From positions 392,182-456,181 of the forward strand of contig NZ_AULS01000002.1 in NCBI RefSeq assembly GCF_000422405.1: a stretch of 64,000 nucleotides of DNA. The letters run 5' to 3'. Position 1 is the first letter of the stretch; every line of letters starts with the position of its first letter. Positions 18,265 to 26,306 of the stretch are shown one piece after another. The translations under genes and the position numbers were made by a program. Below the pieces are notes generated by a model, which saw only the letters and a program-made list of their open reading frames with translations, did no database searches and had not been told where the DNA came from. Source of the DNA: Microbacterium luticocti DSM 19459 (lineage in GTDB: Bacteria; Actinomycetota; Actinomycetes; Actinomycetales; Microbacteriaceae).

Positions 18265-19283
18265 CCCGGCTGGCTTCGGCGGCCGAGCCCGCCGAGCTGG
18301 AGGGCGCCGCCGAGTGCGACGGTCCACGCGCGGTGCTGCTGGAATCGCGCGAGGTGCCGCTGGGCGGCGTGCGGGCGATGGAGGTGCACCGTTCGCTGCC
18401 GCAGCGCGACCTGCCGATGATCGGCGCATGGTGCTTTCTCGACCGGTTCGGACCGCAGACGACGATGATGCGCGTGGAACCGCATCCGCACATCGGGCTG
18501 CAGACGGTCACCTGGCCGTTCGCCGGCGCAGTACGGCACCGTGACACGCTCGGCAGTGACGTTCAGATCATGCGCGGACAACTGAACCTGATGACCAGCG
18601 GCGCCGGCATCGCGCACTCGGAGTATTCGGTCGGCGACGCACCGACCGAGCTCGACGCGCTGCAGCTGTGGGTGGCGCTGCCCGAGTCGCGCCGGCACGG
18701 TGAGGCCGCCTTCGAGCAGCACCGCTCGCTGCCCGAGGTCGAGCTGGCCGCGATCGACGGCCAGGCCGCGTACGGCATCGTGGTGATGGGCCGGTTCGCC
18801 GGTGCCGTCTCGCCCGCCTCGGCGTACACGCCGATCGCAGGCGCCGAGGTGCGCGTGCCGGCCGGAGCCCGTGTGCGGCTGCCCCTGCGCCCGGACTGGG
18901 AGTACGGGCTGGTCGGCGTGGACGGCACGCTCGAGGTGCGCACCGGCATCCCCGCCCCGGGCGATGCCGCAGGGTCGCCGACGGATGCCACGACCGCGCT
19001 GACCCCGCAACACCTGCTGTATCTGGGCGTCGGGCGCGACGGGGTCGAGGTCTCGAGCCGCGACGGGGCGACGGTGTTCGTGCTCGGCGGGCAGCCGTTC
19101 GAGGACGAGATCGTGATGTGGTGGAACTTCGTGGCACGGTCGCACGACGAGATCGTCGCCGCGCGTGAGGCGTGGGAGGCCGGCGACCCGCGGTTCGGGC
19201 ACGTGGTCGGTCACGGCCCGGAGCGCATCCCCGCCCCGCCACTGCCCGGCGTCCGCCTCACCCGCCGGCACCGCCGGATCTGA
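18261..19283 (+). CDS. Pirin family protein
   Basis: Starting at ATG 18261, coupled to the GNAT stop, the 340-residue product has the bicupin pirin layout. The metal-binding part is VEPHPHIGLQTVTWPFAGAV (about residue 75) and MTSGAGIAHSEYSV (about 115), and the C-terminal domain contains FVLGGQPFEDEIVMWWNFVA. Pirins are iron-binding cupins; bacterial members act as quercetinase-like dioxygenases or as redox regulators. All expected His/Glu metal ligands are visible in the N-terminal cupin. The physiological substrate is unknown. Confidence 0.92.
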   Translation: MTRLASAAEPAELEGAAECDGPRAVLLESREVPLGGVRAMEVHRSLPQRDLPMIGAWCFLDRFGPQTTMMRVEPHPHIGLQTVTWPFAGAVRHRDTLGSDVQIMRGQLNLMTSGAGIAHSEYSVGDAPTELDALQLWVALPESRRHGEAAFEQHRSLPEVELAAIDGQAAYGIVVMGRFAGAVSPASAYTPIAGAEVRVPAGARVRLPLRPDWEYGLVGVDGTLEVRTGIPAPGDAAGSPTDATTALTPQHLLYLGVGRDGVEVSSRDGATVFVLGGQPFEDEIVMWWNFVARSHDEIVAAREAWEAGDPRFGHVVGHGPERIPAPPLPGVRLTRRHRRI

Positions 19284-19330
19284 ACGCCGCCCGGCATCCG
19301 CCCCGGTAAGGGGCACCTAACCCGCGCCGA

Positions 19331-19342
19331 TAGACTGGACGC
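19331..19342 (+). promoter_or_regulatory. Leaderless -10 (TAGACT) of the ykoEDC operon
   Basis: TAGACT is followed by six bases and the GTG start of ykoE. The 59-base gap after the pirin stop leaves no space for a TPP riboswitch, and none of its conserved words are seen. Confidence 0.5.
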
Positions 19343-19897
19343 GTGCCCGCCCCTGCCTCCCTGTCGACGCGCGTTCTGCTCGTGTGCGCCGCCATCGGCG
19401 TGGCATCCGGCCTGGTCGGCAGTGCCGCGGGATGGATCACCACCGCCGTCTTGCTGACCGCACCGATGCTGTACGGGCTGGTGCTCGGCGCGCACGTGAT
19501 CCCCGGCATCATCGCGCAGGAGGCACTGCACCTGCCGTGGGTGGCATTGCTGTCGCACGTGCTGGCGGCGCTGGTCGCCAGCGCGACCGCGCCGCAGTGG
19601 GCGGGCCGGTTCATCGGCACGGCACTGCTGTTCGGCGGCATCCAAGAAGGGGTGGCCGCACTCACCCGCTACCGGGTGTGGAAGGTGTGGCGGTACTTCA
19701 TCTCGGCGGCGATCATCGGCATCCTCGTGGCGGTCGTCGTGGCCCTGGCCGTCGACCTCGGGCAGTTCGCCCTGTGGGCGCAGATCGTCTATGTCGTGGT
19801 CGCCGTGCTCGGCCCCGTCGTCTGGACCGCCCTCGGCCTGCTCATCGGCGCGAAGCTGCGGCAGGCGGGCATCGGCCGCCGGCCCGTGCGCCGCTGA
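19343..19897 (+). CDS. ykoE: ECF transporter S component, YkoE type
   Basis: This 184-residue membrane protein has about six hydrophobic spans. It contains LTAPMLYGLVLGAHVIPGII and FIGTALLFGGIQEGVAALTR, the charged/aromatic pattern YRVWKVWRYFISAAI, and a basic C-terminus. This fits the YkoE family, the substrate-binding subunit of the energy-coupling-factor transporter for hydroxymethylpyrimidine or a related thiamine precursor. Its genetic partners, a fused double ATPase and an EcfT-like protein, follow at once. The start is GTG 19343 at a leaderless promoter. Confidence 0.82.
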   Translation: MPAPASLSTRVLLVCAAIGVASGLVGSAAGWITTAVLLTAPMLYGLVLGAHVIPGIIAQEALHLPWVALLSHVLAALVASATAPQWAGRFIGTALLFGGIQEGVAALTRYRVWKVWRYFISAAIIGILVAVVVALAVDLGQFALWAQIVYVVVAVLGPVVWTALGLLIGAKLRQAGIGRRPVRR

Positions 19898-19904
19898 GGG
19901 TGAC

Positions 19905-21806
19905 GTGACCGACGCCGCACCCGACGCCGACCACCTGATCGAGGTGACGGATCTGGCCGTGCGCCATGAGGGTGAAGACGTGTTCGCCCCCGCCGGCGCC
20001 TCGCTGGCGGTGCGGCCCGGCGAGGTCGTGCTGCTGCTCGGCCCGAGCGGGTCGGGCAAGTCGACGCTCGCGCTGACCCTCAACGGGTTGATTCCGCATG
20101 ACGTGCCCGCCGAGGTGACCGGCACCGTGCGGGTGCAGGGGCAGGATGCCGCGACCACGCCGGTGTCGCGGCTGTCGACCGGGGTCGGCATGGTGTTCCA
20201 AGACCCCGACGCGCAGCTGGTCACCGGTACGGTGCTCGACGAGGTGGCGTTCGGGCCCGAGAACCTGCGGCTGCCGCTGGCCGAGGTGCTGTCCCGGTGT
20301 GAGTCGGCCCTGCGCCGGGTCGGCCTGTGGCAGCGCCGGCACGAGAACCCCGACGCCCTGTCGGGCGGCGGCCGGCAGCGGCTGGCGATCGCCGCGGCAC
20401 TCGCCCTGGGGTCACCGGTGCTGGTGCTCGACGAGCCGACCGCGAACCTCGACCCGCAGGGCGTCGGCGAGGTGTACGCGGCGCTGGCCGACATCGTCGC
20501 AGCGAAAGATCGGGCGGTGGTGCTGATCGAGCACAACCTCGATGAGGCGATCGGGTTCGTCGACCGGGTGGTGGTGCTGGATGCCACCGGCCGCACGATC
20601 GCCGCCGGCGAGGCCGGCGCGGTGCTGCGCGAGCGGGCCGCCGAGTTGCATGCGCTGGGCGTGTGGCTGCCCACTGCGACGCTGGCCGCCCTGAGGCTAC
20701 GCACAGCCGGGTACCGCATGGATCCGCTGCCGCTCACCCCGGCCGAGCTGCGGGCCGCGCTCGAGGCCGAGCCCGCACCCACGCTCGAGGCCGAGCCCGC
20801 ACCCGCACCCGAGGCCGAGCCCGCACCCGCGCCCGAGGCCGAACCCGAGCCCGCGGCAGAGCCCCGGGCCATGCCCACGCCCGAGCCCGTGGAGCAGCCG
20901 CGAGAGGTCACGACACAGCCGCCGCCGGGTCTCTGCACGGCCGCTTCGTTCCCTCGCCGGGCGGCCGAGCCGGCCGCATCCCCGCCCGCGGAGCTCGCAG
21001 CGCCGCCGCGAGTGGCCGCCGTCGCGGTGTGCAACCTCACGCTGCGGCGCGGTAAGACCGGGGTGCTGCACGGCGTGAGCTTCGAGGTCGATGCCGGCGA
21101 GTTCGTGGCGATCGTGGGTGCGAACGGTGCGGGCAAGACCAGCCTGTTGCACGCGATCGCCGGCGTGATCACCCCGCCTCGCGGCACGGTGCGGCTCGCC
21201 GGCACCGACATCACCCGGCTGCCCACCCGCCAGATCGCGCGACGCATCGGGTTCGTGTTCCAGAACCCCGAGCACCAGTTCGTCACGCATACGGTCCGCG
21301 ACGAGCTGGCACATGGCCTGTCGGCGACGGATGCCGCAGCCCGGGTGCCCGAGATGCTCGACCGCTTCGGGCTGACCGACCGAGCCGAGGTGCATCCGTT
21401 CCTGCTGTCGGGCGGTCAGAAGCGCCGTCTGTCGGTGGGCACGGCGCTGGTCGCCGGGGCGCCCGTGCTGGCGCTGGACGAGCCCACCTTCGGGCAGGAT
21501 CGGGCCCGCGCCGACGAGCTGCTCGACCTGCTCACCGGCCTGAACCGAGACGGCACGACGGTGCTGATCGTGACGCATGACATGCAGCTGGTGACCGAGT
21601 ACGCGCACCGCACGATCGTCCTCGGCGGCGGCCGGATGCTGGCCGACGGACCGACCGCCGAGGTGTTCGCCGACGACGCCCTGATCCTGCGGGCGGGTCT
21701 GCGGCTTCCGCCGCTGCGCGAGGCGCTGCACGGGCTGACCGCGCACCCCGGTCTGACGGGTGTGGCACGGCTGGCCGATCTGCCGCAGGGGGTGAGCGTG
21801 CCATGA
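19905..21806 (+). CDS. ykoD: Double-ATPase subunit of ECF transporter (YkoD type)
   Basis: GTG 19905 gives 633 residues with two ABC ATPase domains. Domain 1 has GPSGSGKST, a Q-loop in MVFQDPDAQLVTGTV, the altered signature LSGGGRQRL and VLDEPTANLD. Domain 2 has GANGAGKTS, FQNPEHQFVTHTV, LLSGGQKRRL and ALDEPTFGQD. Between them is a disordered linker of about 110 residues dominated by a repeated EAEPAPAP motif (about residues 286-325). The pair would energise uptake by YkoE. The linker repeat is coded by GAGGCCGAGCCCGCAC-type DNA repeats at about 20760-20850 and is longer than I expect for this family. Confidence 0.9.
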   Translation: MTDAAPDADHLIEVTDLAVRHEGEDVFAPAGASLAVRPGEVVLLLGPSGSGKSTLALTLNGLIPHDVPAEVTGTVRVQGQDAATTPVSRLSTGVGMVFQDPDAQLVTGTVLDEVAFGPENLRLPLAEVLSRCESALRRVGLWQRRHENPDALSGGGRQRLAIAAALALGSPVLVLDEPTANLDPQGVGEVYAALADIVAAKDRAVVLIEHNLDEAIGFVDRVVVLDATGRTIAAGEAGAVLRERAAELHALGVWLPTATLAALRLRTAGYRMDPLPLTPAELRAALEAEPAPTLEAEPAPAPEAEPAPAPEAEPEPAAEPRAMPTPEPVEQPREVTTQPPPGLCTAASFPRRAAEPAASPPAELAAPPRVAAVAVCNLTLRRGKTGVLHGVSFEVDAGEFVAIVGANGAGKTSLLHAIAGVITPPRGTVRLAGTDITRLPTRQIARRIGFVFQNPEHQFVTHTVRDELAHGLSATDAAARVPEMLDRFGLTDRAEVHPFLLSGGQKRRLSVGTALVAGAPVLALDEPTFGQDRARADELLDLLTGLNRDGTTVLIVTHDMQLVTEYAHRTIVLGGGRMLADGPTAEVFADDALILRAGLRLPPLREALHGLTAHPGLTGVARLADLPQGVSVP

Positions 21807-22624
21807 CAACGGCATCCGTCGCCATCGACCCGTACGCCGAGGCGGGCCCGGTCTCGCCGGTGCGTTTTCTGTACCGGCTGAACCCGCTGGCGAAACTGCT
21901 CGCGCCGGCGCCGGCGATGCTGACCTTGGTGTTCGTGCGTGACCTGGCGACGCCACTGGTGTTTCTGGCGCTGGCGTACGCGGTGGTGCTCGTCGGTGCC
22001 CGCATGACCGTGCGGTTGGCACTGATCCTGTTCGCGGTGATTCCGCTGCTTGTGGCCCTGCTGGGTGTCGCGTTCGGGCTGTGGACAGATCCGGCCGGTG
22101 TGGCCGGCACGCCCGCGCTGGTGCGCGTGGGCGGGTGGACGCTGTATGCCGGCGCGGTGCAGATCGGGTTCGCGACGGGGCTGCGGCTGGCGGCGATCGT
22201 CGCGCTGGCGCTGATCGCGGGGCTGACCACGACCGGTCCCGATCTGGCGCGCTCGCTCGTGCAGCAGCTGCGCGTGCCGTACCGGGTGGGCTACACCGCG
22301 ATCGCGGCGTTCCGGTTCGTGCCGCGGTTCCGGCGCGAGCTCGACATCATCCGCCAGGCGCATCGCGTACGCGCGGCGGGCGCCCGCCGCGGCCCGTTCG
22401 CGGCGATCGCCCGCGGGTTCGGCTACATCGTGCCGCTGCTGGCCGGCGCCATCCGGCACGCTGAGCGGGTGGCGTTGGCGATGGATGCCCGTGCCTTCGG
22501 TGCGTACCCGACCCGCACCGAGCGTCACCGGGTGCCGTGGCGGGTGCGCGACACCGTGTTCACCGTACTCATGCTCACCGCTTCGGCGTCAGTGTTCTGG
22601 TTGCTCTTTCCCTGGACGCCCTGA
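21803..22624 (+). CDS. ykoC: ECF transporter T component (YkoC type)
   Basis: ATG 21803 overlaps the ykoD stop by four bases. The 273-residue protein has about five or six membrane spans and two coupling helices with the A-R-G/A-R-x signature (HRVRAAGARRG, about residue 189, and ALAMDARAFGAYPTRT, about 228) that dock on the ATPases. It completes a YkoE-YkoD-YkoC importer. The FLYRLNPLAKLLAPAPAML start of the membrane domain is typical of EcfT/CbiQ proteins. The operon ends here. Confidence 0.9.
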   Translation: MTTASVAIDPYAEAGPVSPVRFLYRLNPLAKLLAPAPAMLTLVFVRDLATPLVFLALAYAVVLVGARMTVRLALILFAVIPLLVALLGVAFGLWTDPAGVAGTPALVRVGGWTLYAGAVQIGFATGLRLAAIVALALIAGLTTTGPDLARSLVQQLRVPYRVGYTAIAAFRFVPRFRRELDIIRQAHRVRAAGARRGPFAAIARGFGYIVPLLAGAIRHAERVALAMDARAFGAYPTRTERHRVPWRVRDTVFTVLMLTASASVFWLLFPWTP

Positions 22625-22761
22625 CCACCGGCCTGCGCCCCGCACCGGCGAGCACACCGCGCACACACGACCGCGACGTGTCAGCCGGATGCACCCCACA
22701 ACCCCTCAGGTATCTGAGGGCAAGCCGCACTCACCTCGCTGAAGGCCGCCGGCGGAACGTC

Positions 22762-23331
22762 CTACAACGGCGTCCATGCATTCCGTTGATAGTTTTCGAC
22801 GAACGTCGATTCAGAGGGCGGATCGGAGATCTCGTAGCCCTGCTTTCTCACACAGTCACGCATCGTCGTGGTGTAGTACCGATACAGGTAACGGAGCTGC
22901 GATTCGTTCAGCGGCACGCTGAATCGAGGATCCATAGGGTACTTCGCGTAACAGACGTAGACCGCGTACCTCATCGCGTTGGCCTGTGCCGGATCAGCAG
23001 GCTCCGTCGCGCTCAGCCCGCCATCCTCCGCCGCGGCGTCCCAGCCGTCTCGTTGCAGGCAGTCGGCTGACGCCTCGGCCCAATCGAAGAGCGTCGTGAA
23101 GCGGACGACGTCGACATTCGGGCGGTTCGCATCGGGAAGTCCCGTCTCCTGCCACTGCCGGTCCAGATCAGCCTTCAACAGTGCCTGCCGGCTGGCCGCC
23201 GACAAGGCAGGGGGCGTCGGTGTCGGCGTCTCACCTTCGTTCCGGCCGGACGTACACCCCGTCATTGCGAGACCGGCACACAGAACAACCAAGCCCTGAA
23301 CGGCCCGCCTGCGCAGCCCGGTTCGCGTCAT
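22762..23331 (-). CDS. Putative secreted lipoprotein, paralogue of the one at 23714
   Basis: This 189-residue protein has a signal peptide and lipobox (VVLCAGLAMTGC). The mature part has four regularly placed Cys (ADCLQRDGW, YVCYAKYPMDPRF, MRDCVRKQGYEISDPPS) and ends FVENYQRNAW. The same order of motifs occurs in the plus-strand lipoprotein starting at 23714, so the two are paralogues. Function is not recognised; Cys spacing suggests two disulfides outside the cell. The ribosome site is weak (CACGGA). Confidence 0.72.
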   Translation of the reverse strand: MTRTGLRRRAVQGLVVLCAGLAMTGCTSGRNEGETPTPTPPALSAASRQALLKADLDRQWQETGLPDANRPNVDVVRFTTLFDWAEASADCLQRDGWDAAAEDGGLSATEPADPAQANAMRYAVYVCYAKYPMDPRFSVPLNESQLRYLYRYYTTTMRDCVRKQGYEISDPPSESTFVENYQRNAWTPL

Positions 23332-23350
23332 ATTCCGTGATACTAGTACG

Positions 23351-23575
23351 TCAGTCGCAGTAGTACGTCGCGTAGGTGGGTCCCGCCCCAGAAACGCTGG
23401 CCATCGTGGTCACGCCATCCCAGAACGTCTTCTCACGCCTCGCATTCACCACCCCATTCTGGAACGTCTGAAAGTTCCACACTCCGTTGATGTAGTGATT
23501 GTGCGTCACCGCACCCGTACCGGTCGTACCGGTGCTGGAGCATCCGTCGGAGCACCCTTGACCGCCAAGACGAAC
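23351..23575 (-). pseudogene. Coding-like fragment without a start, upstream of the lipoprotein gene
   Basis: One minus-strand frame is open for 74 codons and reads GCSDGCSSTGTTGTGAV, HNHYINGVWNFQTFQNGVV, REKTFWDGV, GPTYATYYCD, then a stop 20 bases before the lipoprotein start. It has the Gly/Trp/Tyr-rich look of a small secreted peptide with a C-terminal Cys. There is no ATG or signal peptide and a stop lies just upstream at 23576-23578. It may be the tail of a lost secreted protein, or a short peptide starting at an internal GTG. The remaining bases to 23689 show nothing. Confidence 0.3.
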
Positions 23576-23713
23576 TCACCCCACAACTCGACGTTGCACT
23601 TCGAACCGGAACACGGGGGTGGTGTTGCGCGGCGCGCCCGTGTGGTAGCGTCCCGTGTTCAGGAAGGTCGTGATCTCAATGATGAGTCGATGGATCAAGA
23701 TGACGGGCGTTGT

Positions 23714-24415
23714 ATGCGTCGCGGCCTAGCCGGGACGGTCTTCCTTGCTGCGGTCGCATTGTCGTGCGTCCTGAGCGCATGTTCTGCACCGGGCGCAGGT
23801 AGCCCGGCACCGAGCCAGACAACGAACAGCGCGTCGTATGGGCCGACCGATGACCCATTGGTCGCAAAGCTCAGCCCGGCAGACCGCGCAATCTATGAGA
23901 AAACGCTGGCTGGGTGGGCAGATGTCTTCGGCGTCGTCTCGCCGCCGGTGTATCGCGTGATTCGGTTCATCAATCCCGAAGAGCGTGAGACTGTGCAGAT
24001 ATCGTGCCTGACCGCGGCAGGCTACTCCGCGGACGAGCAGGGTGGCATCGCCGTTCCTCCGGGGCAGAAGCAGGCGTTCAACGACGCGACGTACAAGTGC
24101 CTCGCACAATACCCGGTGTGGCCACGCTACGAGAAACCGTGGGGTCGCGCGCAAACCGAAGCCCAATACGAGTGGGATGTGCGTGCATACATCCCGTGCC
24201 TGCAGAAACTCGGCTACACGATCACCGACAAACCCAGCAAGACCGTCTTCGTCGACACATGGAACAGCACGCCCTTCTACCCCTTCGCACAAGTCGACCC
24301 CGGTGTCAACGAATTCGATATCGCGGCGAAATGCGGTCCGCAACAGGCTCCCGGGGCCGTACTGTACGACGGCGTCGACCCCGTGAAATGGCAACGCGAG
24401 GCAGGCGTCGGGTAG
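23714..24415 (+). CDS. Putative secreted lipoprotein, paralogue of the one at 22762
   Basis: From ATG 23714 the product is 233 residues, starting MRRGLAGTVFLAAVALSCVL with lipobox LSAC. An in-frame ATG at 23690 is possible. The mature part mirrors the neighbouring lipoprotein: VQISCLTAAGYSADEQGGI, YKCLAQYPVWPRY, then IPCLQKLGYTITDKPSKTVFV, with an extra C-terminal 50 residues holding a fifth Cys. Function unknown. It is followed by a MacAB-like ABC system 140 bases downstream on the same strand. Codon use is less GC-extreme than in the flanking genes. Confidence 0.7.
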   Translation: MRRGLAGTVFLAAVALSCVLSACSAPGAGSPAPSQTTNSASYGPTDDPLVAKLSPADRAIYEKTLAGWADVFGVVSPPVYRVIRFINPEERETVQISCLTAAGYSADEQGGIAVPPGQKQAFNDATYKCLAQYPVWPRYEKPWGRAQTEAQYEWDVRAYIPCLQKLGYTITDKPSKTVFVDTWNSTPFYPFAQVDPGVNEFDIAAKCGPQQAPGAVLYDGVDPVKWQREAGVG

Positions 24416-24555
24416 TCGGCCACGACATCGTTGCCAGTGCATGTCGCGTCGCGCACGGCGCGTGTCCGATCAGCGCGTGTCCGATCAGGTGGCCTGTGCG
24501 GGCCACTGTGTCAACGGGCCGATAGAGTGCGAATGAACCGGCAGAGAGGATTGCA

Positions 24556-25665
24556 GTGACAGTCGATGGTGACGCTGCACAGCCGACCGTGCCCCCTCGC
24601 GGTCGTCGCTGGTGGGTGTGGGTGCTCGTCGTCGTGGTCGTGGCGGTCGTCGCCGGCATCACCGGCTGGGCGGTCGCAACGGTGTTGCGGCCGGCCGAGG
24701 ATCCGACGACGGCGACGAAGTACACGTACGCGACGGTGCAGTCCGGCCAGGTGGGCTCGAGCATCGCATTGAACACGGTGGCATCGTGGTCGACCACCCC
24801 GGTCGCATCCAACGCCGCGGCGGGCGTGGTCACGTCGGTGGGCGTCAAGCCGGGTGCCGTCGTCACCATGGGCACGACCCTGTACACCGTCGATCTGCGC
24901 CCGACCGTGGCCGCGCAGGGCAGCGTGCCCGCGTTCCGCGCGATCGGGCCCGGCGACCACGGTGCCGATGTCGCCCAGGTGCAGCGCATGCTGAAGACCC
25001 TCGGCTTCTACTCCGGCCCCGCCGACGGCAAGGCCGGCCCGGGCACGGTGGCGGCGATCAGAGCCTGGCAGAAGTCGACCGGGGTGGCCACCGACGGCAC
25101 GGTGCGACTGGGTGATGTCGTGTTCCTGCCGACCCTGCCCACCCGGGTCGCACTCGATGGCGAGGTGATCGCCCGAGGCAAGACGGTCACCGGTGGCGAG
25201 ACCGCGATCGGTGCGCTGCCCGCATCGCCGTCGTTCACCGTGCCCGTCGCACAGGGTCAGGCAGCGCTCATGCCCAGCGGCACGCCGGTGCAGATCACCG
25301 CACCGAAGGGCGGCACGTGGAACGCCGTCGTCGACTCGCAGAAACCCGACCCGCAGTCCAACAGCGTGAACGTGACACTCGCGGCCACCGGCAAAGCACC
25401 GATCTGCGGCAACGACTGCGACCAGGTGCCCGTCACCGGCGACACCCTGCTGGCATCGAAGATCGTGACCGCCCCCACCGTCACAGGACTCGTGGTGCCC
25501 ACCGCGGCATTGACCACGACCGCAGACGGGCAGACCGTTCTGATCGACAAGGCCGGTGCGCAGCATCCCGTCACCGTGACCGCGACCGCGCAGGGCATGT
25601 CGGTCATCGAGGGCGTCGACGAGGGGTTCCGCGCCCGGGTGCCCGCCACCGCGGACGAGAAGTGA
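24556..25665 (+). CDS. MacA-like membrane adaptor with peptidoglycan-binding domain
   Basis: The GTG start follows GAGAGGA. The 369-residue protein has one N-terminal membrane helix (about residues 20-43). A biotinyl/HlyD-like section follows (VVTSVGVKPGAVVTMGTTLYTV), then a PG_binding_1 domain (GADVAQVQRMLKTLGFYSGP to AIRAWQKSTGVATDG, about residues 135-185). The C-terminal part is extracytoplasmic, with ICGNDCDQVPV and VVPTAALTTTADGQTVLI typical of adaptor proteins. It probably links the ABC exporter encoded next to the cell wall. It starts a three-gene operon, and its stop overlaps the ATPase start. Confidence 0.85.
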   Translation: MTVDGDAAQPTVPPRGRRWWVWVLVVVVVAVVAGITGWAVATVLRPAEDPTTATKYTYATVQSGQVGSSIALNTVASWSTTPVASNAAAGVVTSVGVKPGAVVTMGTTLYTVDLRPTVAAQGSVPAFRAIGPGDHGADVAQVQRMLKTLGFYSGPADGKAGPGTVAAIRAWQKSTGVATDGTVRLGDVVFLPTLPTRVALDGEVIARGKTVTGGETAIGALPASPSFTVPVAQGQAALMPSGTPVQITAPKGGTWNAVVDSQKPDPQSNSVNVTLAATGKAPICGNDCDQVPVTGDTLLASKIVTAPTVTGLVVPTAALTTTADGQTVLIDKAGAQHPVTVTATAQGMSVIEGVDEGFRARVPATADEK

Positions 25666-26306
25666 TGACCGCACTGCTCGAAGCCTGTGACGTGTCGTTC
25701 GCCTATGTGCCCGGCACCCCCGTGCTCGACGGGTGGACGGCGCGGTTCGAGCCGGGCACCATGACCGCGCTGACCGGGCCGTCCGGCCGCGGCAAGTCGA
25801 CCCTGCTGTACCTGCTCGGACTCATGCTGCACCCCACGGGCGGGCAGGTCCGGCTCGACGGCGTGCCGGCCTCGACGCTGGGCGACGGCCCCCGCGCACG
25901 GTTGCGGGCAGACAGGTTCGGGTTCGTGTTCCAAGACGCCGCGCTGGATGCCACCCGCACCGTGCTCGACAACATCACCGAGACCGCCCTGTACCGGGGA
26001 GAGAAGCGGCAGGATGCCGTGGCCCGCGCCGGCGCTCTGCTCGACCGGTTCGGGGTCGACGTGCCCGCACACCGCAAACCCGGGCAGGTCTCGGGCGGCC
26101 AGGCCCAGCGCATCGCCCTGTGCCGCGCCCTGTTGAACAGTCCCGACGTGCTGCTCGCCGACGAGCCCACCGGCAACCTCGACCCCGCCACCACCGACAT
26201 CGTCGTCGACGCCCTGCGCGACCACGCCCGCACCGGCGCCACGGTCATCGTCGTCACCCACTCCCCCGAGGTGGCCGCCGCCTGCGACACGGAGATCCGG
26301 CTGTGA
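25665..26306 (+). CDS. ABC exporter ATPase (MacB/LolD type)
   Basis: This 213-residue ATPase has GPSGRGKST (Walker A), FVFQDAALDATRTVLDNI (Q-loop), QVSGGQAQRIALCRALL (signature) and LLADEPTGNLD (Walker B), the usual LolD/MacB-type sequence. ATG 25665 shares a base with the upstream stop, and its own stop overlaps the GTG of the permease. It provides energy to the FtsX-type permease. The substrate is unknown; drugs, peptides or the two neighbouring lipoproteins are possible. Confidence 0.93.
   Translation: MTALLEACDVSFAYVPGTPVLDGWTARFEPGTMTALTGPSGRGKSTLLYLLGLMLHPTGGQVRLDGVPASTLGDGPRARLRADRFGFVFQDAALDATRTVLDNITETALYRGEKRQDAVARAGALLDRFGVDVPAHRKPGQVSGGQAQRIALCRALLNSPDVLLADEPTGNLDPATTDIVVDALRDHARTGATVIVVTHSPEVAAACDTEIRL

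Noticed and set aside
19284..19342. TPP riboswitch before ykoEDC
   Set aside because: Only 59 bases separate the pirin stop from ykoE, and no conserved thi-box words such as CTGAGA are present; the start looks leaderless.
23351..23575. Lactococcin 972-type bacteriocin gene
   Set aside because: Composition is suggestive, but no start codon, signal peptide or conserved mature motif can be shown; kept only as a fragment.
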